A stretch of DNA of 5,715 nt, from NCBI GenBank assembly GCA_003567115.1, contig PXAP01000051.1:1-5715 (forward strand), in the 5' to 3' direction. Below, piece after piece: positions 1 through 5,601 of the stretch. Numbering within the stretch: the stretch's first letter is position 1; each line of letters starts with the position of its first letter. This DNA is from Bacteroidota bacterium (GTDB taxonomy: Bacteria; Bacteroidota; Bacteroidia; Bacteroidales; PUMT01). Below the pieces are notes generated by a model. The model saw only the letters and a list, made by a program, of their open reading frames with translations, searched no databases and was not told the origin of the DNA. The translations under genes were made by a program, and so were the position numbers.

Positions 1-572
1 CGGATACGAATGGTAGCACCCGCTCCGGGAGTATTGTCGGTGACGACCGTAACACCGGAAGCAGCGCCCCTCAATGCATGGCCGGTATTCAGAGCTGCAC
101 TGGCACGGATATCCTCCGAACGAACAGAAGATACCGAACCTGTAACTTCACCGGCAACACGGGTGGCATAACCAACGGCTATAACCTCTTCAATACCTAT
201 TGCCTCAGCTTCAAGGGCAATATTAATGGAGCTCCGGCCATCCACCGGAACGATCCGGGTCTCCATCCCGACATAGGAAAATACCAGTATACCGTCAGAC
301 GGAACACTTAATGAATAATTTCCGTCAACATCGGTAACGGTCCCAATGGTTGTCCCCTGAAGCACTACCGATACACCGGGCAATGGCTCACCTGTACCGG
401 CATCGGTAACAACGCCTGTTACCTGCTGCTGAACCTCAGAAGACATTAACATGTTGCCCGAAAGATTCAAAACAGATAATATCATGAAACATAATAGCAC
501 TTTCATGATATACAAGGCTTTTTTCTTCTCCCCCGAAAGGAAAAAAAATTGAAACTTAGGTTTTTTTTTCAT
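1..572 (-). CDS. SusC/RagA-family TonB-dependent outer membrane transporter, N-terminal part (cut by left edge)
   Basis: Outer membrane barrel of the SusC/RagA family, which with a SusD-like lipoprotein imports glycans or other large nutrients using TonB energy. Only the first 190 residues are present. I chose the ATG at 572-570 because it gives the usual long basic N-terminus (MKKKPKF...EKKKALYIMK) before a hydrophobic signal core (about residues 24-38). A second in-frame ATG at 506-504 is possible. Residues 51-122 form the carboxypeptidase-regulatory-like beta domain (VTGVVTDAGTGEPLPGVSV, then DGNYSLSVP and FSYVGMET). Next come the family hallmark EEVIAVGYATR (about 128-138) and the start of the TonB plug (VTGSVSSV, LRGAASGVTV, then TPGAGATIRI). 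No STN signalling domain fits between the signal peptide and residue 51. It lies downstream of the sigma and fecR genes on the same strand, so it is the probable target of that switch. The substrate cannot be told from this fragment. Confidence 0.93.
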   Translation of the reverse strand, partial: MKKKPKFQFFFLSGEKKKALYIMKVLLCFMILSVLNLSGNMLMSSEVQQQVTGVVTDAGTGEPLPGVSVVLQGTTIGTVTDVDGNYSLSVPSDGILVFSYVGMETRIVPVDGRSSINIALEAEAIGIEEVIAVGYATRVAGEVTGSVSSVRSEDIRASAALNTGHALRGAASGVTVVTDNTPGAGATIRI

Positions 573-579
573 AATTTTG
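548..579 (+). promoter_or_regulatory. Candidate Bacteroidota-type promoter, antisense to susC
   Basis: On the plus strand TAATTTTG (572-579) matches the Bacteroidota -7 consensus TAnnTTTG exactly. ATTG (548-551) is a 3-of-4 match to the -33 TTTG, with a 20-base spacer. Transcription would begin near 586 and run rightward, opposite to susC, through its leader to the hairpin at 680-715. The match overlaps the susC start region, so it is antisense. AT-rich DNA produces such matches by chance, hence the low confidence. Confidence 0.35.
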
Positions 580-610
580 AATGGTTTTAGGATTTAACAT
601 CAGGGATAAA

Positions 611-640
611 TACAAAAAGCTCCTAACAGTATTTTTTGTA
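611..640. repeat. Spaced inverted repeat in the susC leader
   Basis: TACAAAAA (611-618) and TTTTTGTA (633-640) are perfect 8-base inverted copies separated by 14 bases. It could be a weak AT-rich hairpin in the susC leader or a binding dyad. The right arm overlaps the first copy of the direct repeat at 631-645. Confidence 0.45.
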
Positions 641-645
641 CTCCC
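631..645. repeat. Direct repeat, copy 1 (ATTTTTTGTACTCCC)
   Basis: This copy matches copy 2 at 709-724 (ATTTTTTGTAACTCCC) with a single inserted A. Similarity extends leftward as CTCCtAA here (620-626) against CTCCcAA (700-706) at copy 2. Both copies lie in the fecR-susC gap, 78 bases apart. On the coding (minus) strand they read GGGAGT(T)ACAAAAAAT. Confidence 0.7.
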
Positions 646-679
646 GGTTTAATTACTAAAGCTGTGATTTTATCTTTAC

Positions 680-715
680 TGATTGGGAGAATGGAGGTTC
701 TCCCAATCATTTTTT
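680..715 (+). terminator. Intrinsic terminator-like hairpin, plus-strand orientation
   Basis: An 11-bp perfect stem (TGATTGGGAGA at 680-690 with TCTCCCAATCA at 699-709) closes an 8-base loop. It is followed on the plus strand by six T residues (710-715). This is a textbook Rho-independent terminator for rightward transcription, yet both flanking genes are read leftward. On the minus strand no T tract follows the stem, so it is a poor terminator for fecR. It may instead stop an antisense RNA, or act as a stability or processing hairpin between the fecR and susC messages. Confidence 0.6.
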
Positions 716-724
716 GTAACTCCC
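709..724. repeat. Direct repeat, copy 2 (ATTTTTTGTAACTCCC)
   Basis: Second copy of the 15-16 base motif at 631-645. It overlaps the right end of the hairpin stem and its T tract, and ends 16 bases before the fecR stop codon. Function is unknown; it could be a promoter-proximal recognition element or the trace of a small local duplication. Confidence 0.7.
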
Positions 725-739
725 TTATTACATCTCCTT

Positions 740-1846
740 TTAATAGAATTTATTATCATATTGTTTATTGATTTGATCTGACCAGAGAAAGACTTCCCTG
801 TCTTTCACTTCAAAGTCCATCGGGACAGAAGGCCTGATGGCACGAAGTAATTGCTCAATTGTTACCTGTTCAAGTGTATCGGTAAGACGGTATTCAAGCA
901 GTGCTTCATCCTCTATAATAAACTCAACATTATACCTTCTCTCCAGCCTGAGAATAATATCCCTCAGTTTTTTTTCATGGAAAATGAATCGGTCATCTTT
1001 CCAGGATGTATATATTCCGGGGTTAATATCATCTTCATAATAGAGATATTCAACTTCTTTAAAAGGCTCTCTTTCTATCCTTTCCTCTTCAGGTTCTTCA
1101 GTCCTGATACTGTCATCATAAACCATTGTAACTCTCTGATCGGGTTCTATAACAATTTGTTTTATATCTCCTGCCGGAGTTTCTCTTTCCAACATAACAA
1201 GCCCGGACAATACTGTTGCTTCTATAATATTTTCATTCGGATAGGCTTTAATGTTGAATAGCGTTTCATTTTCATGAACAGCTTTAAAAACAAGATTATA
1301 TGCCCTGACATCAAATGAGAATTCATCATCGGTATTTACATTGAAAAAAGCTTCTCCCTCGAGACTAACAAGGCGGTCAGAAACGGAATAGTCTGTTGAA
1401 TAGCGGAGAGTACTGCCGGCATTAAGCCATACCTTTGAATCATCAGGCAAATCAAGATAAGATCTGGAGCCGCGGGGTGCCTTAACTACATATTCTTCGG
1501 CTTCTCTTTCCGGTAAAAAAACATGATAGGTTAACAACCCGGAAATAAGTGCAACAATGAAAAAGGCAGCAATTTGTTTCCAGCCGGAAAATATTCCTTG
1601 CCGGCCGGGATCAAACCAGTTGTTTCGTCGTATTTTACCTGCTACACGATTCCATGCCCTGCAATAATCATATTCATCATAACTTCTGATAATTCCCGCA
1701 GCAATCCAGGCATCACGCGCAGATTTGTAATATTCGAAATTTGATTTATCGGCGTAAATCCAGGCATATGCCTTCTCATATTCTGTTTTTTCAGCTTTGC
1801 CCTGGAGGCACTTAAGCAACAATTCTTCTTTTTCTTTATCGATCAT
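740..1846 (-). CDS. FecR-family anti-sigma factor (membrane sigma regulator with DUF4974)
   Basis: Inner membrane regulator that binds the partner ECF sigma factor on the cytoplasmic side and senses an outer membrane transporter on the periplasmic side. The 368 residues are a normal length for the Bacteroidota form. Residues 1-88 are the cytoplasmic, aromatic-rich sigma-binding part. About 90-110 is a single membrane helix (QIAAFFIVALISGLLTYHVF). About 119-216 is the FecR domain, with APRGSRSYLDLPDDSKVWLN and LEGEAFFNV as its signature. About 249-275 is a strongly acidic linker (TEEPEEERIERE). About 281-356 is DUF4974, an STN-like fold (FIFHEKKLRDIILRLERRYNVEF). The gene starts with ATG, preceded by an AT-rich stretch with no clear Shine-Dalgarno sequence. 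It follows the sigma gene after a 128-base gap and precedes susC, so the three form one regulatory unit. Confidence 0.95.
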   Translation of the reverse strand: MIDKEKEELLLKCLQGKAEKTEYEKAYAWIYADKSNFEYYKSARDAWIAAGIIRSYDEYDYCRAWNRVAGKIRRNNWFDPGRQGIFSGWKQIAAFFIVALISGLLTYHVFLPEREAEEYVVKAPRGSRSYLDLPDDSKVWLNAGSTLRYSTDYSVSDRLVSLEGEAFFNVNTDDEFSFDVRAYNLVFKAVHENETLFNIKAYPNENIIEATVLSGLVMLERETPAGDIKQIVIEPDQRVTMVYDDSIRTEEPEEERIEREPFKEVEYLYYEDDINPGIYTSWKDDRFIFHEKKLRDIILRLERRYNVEFIIEDEALLEYRLTDTLEQVTIEQLLRAIRPSVPMDFEVKDREVFLWSDQINKQYDNKFY

Positions 1847-1974
1847 ACCGGTTTTATTATTCTTCGTATATTGTAGACACTAAAAGCCTGTTCAGGTATT
1901 AAGCAGACCGGAAATAATTAAAAAGTATTTTCTGGAGGTAATATCTTATTTTTCAAAAGAAAATCAAATGCCCG

Positions 1975-2562
1975 CTAACAGGCACATAATATCAAAAAAC
2001 TCATAATCTCTCTTAAAGCTGCTTGTATCCTTTTTAATGCATTCATAACCTGGCTCTTGACAGTATTAACTGAAATATTGAGCTTATCAGCTATTTCCTG
2101 ATGGGAAAGATTATCAACCCTGCTCAAAAGAAAAATCTTTTTGCATTGCGGGGGCAGATCATCGATTATTTTTTCAATTTCAACATCCAATTCTTTTTCA
2201 ATTATGTCTGAAAGAGGATATGATGAAGATCCGTAATCATGGGTTTTTGAAAAATCAACATGATGAATGAAAAAATCCCGGTATTTGTTTTCTGATTTTT
2301 TCTTTCTGAATACATTAAGGCAGGCATTGTAGGTGCTCCTGTAAAGATAGGAACGAATTGAAGTAGTGATATTTATTTTTTTTCTCTCATCCCATATAAT
2401 AACAAAAAGGTTCATGACAACATCTTCAGCCTGTTGCCGATCCCGAAGAATTTCTTCAGCATATCTGCATAGGGAAACATAGTAGGTTTTGAAGACATAT
2501 TCAAATGCCTTTTTGCTGCCATGTTTCAATTCTTCCAGAACTCTCTTTTCCAGATTTTCCAC
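1975..2562 (-). CDS. ECF-type RNA polymerase sigma factor (Bacteroidota sigma-70 expansion family)
   Basis: Alternative sigma factor of the extracytoplasmic function class that directs RNA polymerase to the uptake locus once released by FecR. Residues about 16-82 are sigma region 2 (AFEYVFKTYYVSLCRYA, then the QQAEDVVMNLFVIIWDER core-binding/-10 segment). Residues about 130-182 are region 4 with the helix-turn-helix (LPPQCKKIFLLSRVDNLSHQEIADKLNISVNTVKSQV). A short variable linker joins them. The 195-residue length is typical. It ends in a hydrophobic tail (MSFLILCAC), as many relatives do. The start codon is GTG at 2562-2560: the frame upstream reaches a stop with no ATG, and the next internal ATG is inside region 2. 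It is followed by the cognate fecR gene. Target promoters cannot be read directly. Confidence 0.95.
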   Translation of the reverse strand: MENLEKRVLEELKHGSKKAFEYVFKTYYVSLCRYAEEILRDRQQAEDVVMNLFVIIWDERKKINITTSIRSYLYRSTYNACLNVFRKKKSENKYRDFFIHHVDFSKTHDYGSSSYPLSDIIEKELDVEIEKIIDDLPPQCKKIFLLSRVDNLSHQEIADKLNISVNTVKSQVMNALKRIQAALREIMSFLILCAC

Positions 2563-2900
2563 CCTACTTTTTTTAAAGGCAAAATAACCAGCAATACTTG
2601 TTTAAGATGAGTATTTAAGATATTTAAAGGATTGTTAAAAAACTTTACAAAAGAAACAGTTTTATGACAATAAAAAGAAAATAATGCGAACAAACCAGCA
2701 AATATCAGAAGTAATTCAATAATTTATAAAAATTTAACATTTCCCTGTTCCCCCGGGATAATACAACAATTATCTCACTGGATATTTCGTCAAAGAATAA
2801 ACTTCCGGTACCGGTATACCTGGTAAAAACTTACTGAAGCCGGACTATCCACTGAGTGAGGCGACATTAACCCCGATTTCTGCTTTGTATCGCAAAAATC
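2563..2900. other. Intergenic region between the uptake locus and the core genes; no gene seen
   Basis: These 338 bases hold no ORF, tRNA or clear terminator that I can support. The promoter of the sigma gene should lie here on the minus strand. TTATTTTG (2587-2580) is a one-mismatch match to TAnnTTTG but lacks a well-spaced -33 element. The mRNA end of the recF-DUF721 pair should also fall in the right half, but I see no hairpin with a T tract on the minus strand. Two tandem CCGGTA units (2805-2816) run into the palindrome GGTATACC (2813-2820). The A/T-rich half (2581-2750) changes to more balanced composition after about 2750. Confidence 0.6.
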
Positions 2901-3191
2901 TCATCTCAGCACCACCTTTTTTATGATTTTTTCTCCGGCCTCTTCATTAAGCACTTCCATAATCCGGGTTTTCATATATGAAAGTTCATTCCGCAGAACA
3001 GGTGAAGTGAGATGTATATAAAACACGCCGTTACGTATATACAGCTTTTCAGTCTGCCTTGCTATAGTGGGGCCTACAATCACGGGCCAGGAGTTAAGAA
3101 GACGGGTTTCGGTTACCTTCTTTTCAATATTCAACTCCCTGAGGTAGTCTGAAATCACTTCTCCTATTTTCTGTGTATTGCTCTTTCTCAT
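2901..3191 (-). CDS. DUF721 / DciA-like protein
   Basis: Small 96-residue protein of the DUF721 family. DciA, the studied member, is a loader or partner of the replicative helicase DnaB in many bacteria; short Bacteroidota members are related to its N-terminal domain, so a helicase role here is inferred. The start is the ATG at 3191-3189, giving MRKSNTQKIGEVISDYL, the conserved beginning of Bacteroidota relatives. A longer reading from 3284 would add 31 unlike residues and overlap recF. Visible family features are LLNSWPVIVGPTIARQTEKL (tryptophan and VGP around residues 31-50) and the strand-helix end YIHLTSPVLRNELSYMK. The gene lies 49 bases downstream of recF on the same strand and is probably co-transcribed. 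The DUF721-recF pairing also occurs in Actinobacteria, which supports a shared replication or repair setting. Confidence 0.9.
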   Translation of the reverse strand: MRKSNTQKIGEVISDYLRELNIEKKVTETRLLNSWPVIVGPTIARQTEKLYIRNGVFYIHLTSPVLRNELSYMKTRIMEVLNEEAGEKIIKKVVLR

Positions 3192-3240
3192 TATAATAAA
3201 GGTTGTGCCGGCCGTAAACGATACCATTAATTCAGATGTT

Positions 3241-4365
3241 TCATATATCTCCCTTCGTGCGATGGGGTTGTATGGCAGTTTCACCCTTCAGTTCAAAAAT
3301 CAAAAACTCCCTCCCCGTATCCTTAAGTATACTGTTCAGTCTCTTCCTGCTTGTATCGGTAATAAATATCTGACCAAAATTATTTTCCGATACCAGCCTG
3401 ATAATCTGTTCAACCCTTCCCTGATCAAGCTTGTCAAAAATATCATCAAGCAAAAGTATGGGATGCAAGCCGTTCACATCTTTTATAAAGTCAAACTGAG
3501 CAAGCTTAAGTGCAATAAGATAAGTCTTCTGTTGTCCCTGTGAACCGTATTTTTTTATCGAATGCCTGCCCAGCCTGAGCACCAGCTCATCTTTATGTAT
3601 TCCGCAGGTACTGTACTGTAATATCCGGTCTTTCTCAGCGGCATTGACAAGTATAGCCCGAAAATCTTCTCCATGAAGCTGTGATTCGTATCTGAGATCC
3701 ACATCATCCCTGTCAAGGGAAACAAACTGCTGGTAATATTTGAAAATGGGAATCATTTTTTCGATAAACGACCCGCGCCGTTCATATATCCTTTCTCCCG
3801 GCGCTATCATCTGCTCAGTCCATACATCAAGTGAATCACGGTCAAAATATCTTTTCCTGGCAAAATCCTTAAGTAATACATTTCGCTGGGCAAGCGCACG
3901 ATTATAGGCTATCATATCTTCAAGATACTGCCTGTCATACTGTGATATCACGCTGTTCATGAATTTTCGCCTCTCCTCGCTCCCCCCCGTAATCAGAACA
4001 TTGTCGCCCGGCGATACCATAACAACAGGTATAAAGCCGATATGGTCGCTCAAACGCTGATAATCCTTCCTGTTCCTCCTGAACTGTTTTTTGGCGTTTC
4101 GCTTTACACCGCAGTAAATATTCTCATCTTCGCCATCACGCAGGTATTCGCCCTGAATCACAAAAAAATTTTCACCATGACGGATATTCTGTGAATCCAC
4201 TGTGTTGGAAAAACTTTTGCAAAGTGACAAGTAATGTATGGCATCAAGCAAATTAGTCTTACCCACGCCATTGTCGCCTGCAAAACAGTTAATCTTACTG
4301 TTGAACTTGTAATCAAGCTGGCTGAAATTCTTGAAATTCAAAAGAGAAAGAGACTTAAGATACAT
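3241..4365 (-). CDS. recF: RecF, DNA replication and repair ATPase
   Basis: SMC-like ABC ATPase that binds DNA at gaps and stalled forks and, with RecO and RecR, helps load RecA. At 374 residues it has the usual RecF length. The start is the ATG at 4365-4363, giving MYLKSLSLLNFKNF, the canonical RecF beginning. The frame stays open 156 bases further, but that extension is Cys/Ser/Asn-rich and unlike the family. Walker A is GDNGVGKT (30-37), the ABC signature is SQGQQKT (275-281), and Walker B with D-loop is HPILLLDDIFDKLD (301-314), then IFITDTSRKRL near the C-terminus. All ATP-site motifs look intact. It is followed by the DUF721 gene and is divergent from the TPR gene. A possible promoter is TAACTTTA at 4393-4386, one mismatch from the -7 consensus, with no convincing -33 element. 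Confidence 0.97.
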   Translation of the reverse strand: MYLKSLSLLNFKNFSQLDYKFNSKINCFAGDNGVGKTNLLDAIHYLSLCKSFSNTVDSQNIRHGENFFVIQGEYLRDGEDENIYCGVKRNAKKQFRRNRKDYQRLSDHIGFIPVVMVSPGDNVLITGGSEERRKFMNSVISQYDRQYLEDMIAYNRALAQRNVLLKDFARKRYFDRDSLDVWTEQMIAPGERIYERRGSFIEKMIPIFKYYQQFVSLDRDDVDLRYESQLHGEDFRAILVNAAEKDRILQYSTCGIHKDELVLRLGRHSIKKYGSQGQQKTYLIALKLAQFDFIKDVNGLHPILLLDDIFDKLDQGRVEQIIRLVSENNFGQIFITDTSRKRLNSILKDTGREFLIFELKGETAIQPHRTKGDI

Positions 4366-4582
4366 ACGGGAAAAATTTACAGAGGTAAAGTTAAAAAAAG
4401 CAGATAATAAACAGCATTCAAAAGAGTTATTATTACTGCAATTTATGATAAAAGCCGGCCATGAACATATGCTTGAATAACAACAAGATCCGTCTCCGGC
4501 GGAAGCACGGCATGCAGGCACCGGGCATTATGCTCACGAGATCCGGGCTTTAAAAAACTTATACCTTTATAAGCACAAAAAT

Positions 4583-4613
4583 TTTAAAATAAGTGCCAAA
4601 AGGACTACATTTG
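4583..4613 (+). promoter_or_regulatory. Candidate promoter of the TPR gene
   Basis: TACATTTG (4606-4613) matches the Bacteroidota -7 consensus TAnnTTTG exactly. TTTA (4583-4586) is a 3-of-4 match to the -33 TTTG with a 19-base spacer. Transcription would start near 4620, leaving a leader of about 55 bases before the ATG at 4676. Position, strand and spacing all fit, making it the best promoter match in the window. Confidence 0.6.
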
Positions 4614-4631
4614 CGGAAATTTAAATTTCCG
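4614..4631. promoter_or_regulatory. Perfect 18-bp palindrome at the TPR-gene transcription start
   Basis: CGGAAATTTAAATTTCCG is an exact self-complementary 18-mer beginning one base after the -7 element and spanning the predicted transcription start. It could be an operator for a dimeric repressor, or form a 7-bp hairpin with a TTAA loop at the message's 5' end. A T8 run begins five bases after it (4637-4644), so weak termination or attenuation is also possible. No regulator can be assigned. Confidence 0.5.
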
Positions 4632-4675
4632 GAGTGTTTTTTTTATAAAAGATTCACCTTATCATTCAAGTAATT

Positions 4676-5368
4676 ATGGCAAAAAAGAAAAAAAAGGGTA
4701 CGGAAGAACCAATTGAAGGTGTGGAAAACCTTCTTACCAGGACCGAACGTTATATTGAAGAAAACCAGAAAAGTCTGACAATAATAGTAGCCGCCATAGT
4801 GGTAGTTGTTCTCGGTTATCTCGGATACAGAAACCTTTATGTTGCCCCCATGGAAGAGGAGGCAAGGTCGGAAATATATATGGCCGAAAGGTATTTTCAG
4901 CGTGATTCATTTCACCTTGCACTTTACGGTGACGGTAATTATCCCGGTTTCATCGATATAATCGAAGAATACAGTGTTACCAAAACGGCCAATCTTGCCC
5001 GGTACTACGCCGGAATATCCTTTCTGAGGATGGGAGAATTCGATGAATCCATTGAATACCTTACCCGCTTCAGTTCAAGGGACCAGCTGGTATCTCCTGT
5101 TGCACTCGGCGCAATTGGTGATGCATATGTCGAACTTGGCGATCTTGAAAATGCAGCATCCTTTTACGAAAAGGCAGCAAGAAGAAGAACAAACCAGTTC
5201 ACCTCTCCCTTATACTGGAAGAAAGCCGGGCAGGTATATGAAGAACTGGAAAGATACAACCGGGCTCTTGAGGCCTATGAAAATATAAAGGATAATTTTC
5301 CCGACAGCACTGAAGGAGAAGAGGCTGAGAAATATATTGCCAGGGTGCGGCTTAAAATGGACAGTTGA
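4676..5368 (+). CDS. Membrane-anchored tetratricopeptide repeat protein, YfgM-like
   Basis: A 230-residue protein with a lysine-rich cytoplasmic start (MAKKKKKG), one membrane helix at about 34-52 (LTIIVAAIVVVVLGYLGY) and a helical repeat domain outside the cytoplasm. TPR-type helix pairs can be seen at about 105-132 (ARYYAGISFLRMGEFDESIEYL), 142-169 (ALGAIGDAYVELGDLENAASFY) and 178-208 (PLYWKKAGQVYEELERYNRALEAY). The layout matches YfgM-like/TPR_21 proteins, described in Escherichia coli as SecYEG-associated and linked to periplasmic chaperones. That role is not shown for this phylum, so the function is a general protein-binding one. The gene diverges from recF and precedes ribH, an order I recall as common in Bacteroidota genomes. 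No lipobox or cleavable signal is seen; the helix is a signal anchor. Confidence 0.9.
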   Translation: MAKKKKKGTEEPIEGVENLLTRTERYIEENQKSLTIIVAAIVVVVLGYLGYRNLYVAPMEEEARSEIYMAERYFQRDSFHLALYGDGNYPGFIDIIEEYSVTKTANLARYYAGISFLRMGEFDESIEYLTRFSSRDQLVSPVALGAIGDAYVELGDLENAASFYEKAARRRTNQFTSPLYWKKAGQVYEELERYNRALEAYENIKDNFPDSTEGEEAEKYIARVRLKMDS

Positions 5369-5432
5369 TCTTCGCCCTGTAAGATGCAAAAGCATCAGTA
5401 ATATTCACTGTTGACAAAGGGTTTCGGCATTA

Positions 5433-5541
5433 TTCCGGTTAAAGGATGGTTAATAAAATCCGAAAGTATCAATATACGAACTCACATACTAAGAACTGCT
5501 CTTTTGGGAATAATTTCCGCATGTGAGTTTCCAACCGGAAA
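5433..5541 (+). other. Possible structured RNA leader upstream of ribH
   Basis: Nested inverted repeats lie in the 233-base TPR-ribH gap. The outer arms are TTCCGGTT (5433-5440) and AACCGGAA (5533-5540). Inside is a 9-bp stem, AACTCACAT (5479-5487) with ATGTGAGTT (5521-5529), holding a small GGAA/TTCC hairpin (5507-5518). A weak GGAT/ATCC pair (5444-5447, 5458-5461) could form a second arm, giving a three-way junction. A competing local hairpin, TTTCC/GGAAA (5528-5532, 5537-5541), would break both main stems. None of this matches the FMN riboswitch core that I know. Chance alone could produce some of these repeats. Confidence 0.3.
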
Positions 5542-5601
5542 TTAATATAAAATCCCGGTCAAAGCAGTGCAAAAAATTTTTCATTTAATAACAGTGTAAT
5601 T

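Larger units (their letters stand above)
586..715 (+). ncRNA. Putative cis-antisense small RNA over the susC leader
   Basis: Inferred, not recognised as a known RNA family. It is bounded by the plus-strand promoter match at 548-579 and the plus-strand intrinsic terminator at 680-715, giving a transcript of roughly 130 bases. It would be fully complementary to the untranslated leader between fecR and susC, beginning just upstream of the susC start codon. Antisense RNAs at the 5' side of susC-like genes (DonS type) are known in Bacteroides fragilis uptake loci controlled by ECF sigma/anti-sigma pairs, where they repress the operon. The position here matches that arrangement. No expression evidence is available from sequence. 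Confidence 0.3.
4366..4675. other. Divergent intergenic region between recF and the TPR gene
   Basis: This 310-base gap must hold promoters for both directions. Nearest recF it is AT-rich. Around 4479-4550 there is a GC-richer patch with several CCGG, GCCGGC and GCATGC palindromic words but no recognisable RNA or gene. A short AT hairpin (CTTATA/TATAAG, 4558-4573) follows. The right end has the TPR-gene promoter match (4583-4613), an 18-bp palindrome (4614-4631) and eight T residues (4637-4644). The minus-strand recF frame remains open through part of this region, but the translation has no family resemblance. Confidence 0.6.

Noticed and set aside
78..311. Plus-strand ORF opposite susC
   Set aside because: It lies antisense to the conserved SusC domain and shows no recognisable protein features.
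837..1261. Plus-strand ORFs opposite fecR
   Set aside because: Their translations are low-complexity Ser/Phe/Ile-rich antisense shadows of a clear FecR gene.
2821..2900. tRNA-like or terminator element after the DUF721 gene
   Set aside because: The stretch has moderate GC and the small palindrome CACTGAGTG, but no T-loop consensus, acceptor stem or T-tract hairpin on the minus strand.
3192..3284. Longer DUF721 reading starting at 3284 and overlapping recF by 44 bases
   Set aside because: The extra 31 residues lack family similarity; MRKSNTQKIGEV at 3191 is the conserved beginning in Bacteroidota relatives.
4366..4521. Upstream extension of recF by 52 residues from an ATG at 4521
   Set aside because: The added segment is Cys/Ser/Asn-rich and unlike any RecF start, whereas MYLKSLSLLNFKNF at 4365 is the canonical N-terminus and gives the normal length.
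5383..5396. GATGC-AAAA-GCATC hairpin after the TPR gene as a terminator
   Set aside because: The stem is only 5 bp and no T tract follows, so termination is not supported.
5369..5601. FMN riboswitch before ribH
   Set aside because: I do not see the conserved FMN-element core sequences; the inverted repeats present do not match its layout.
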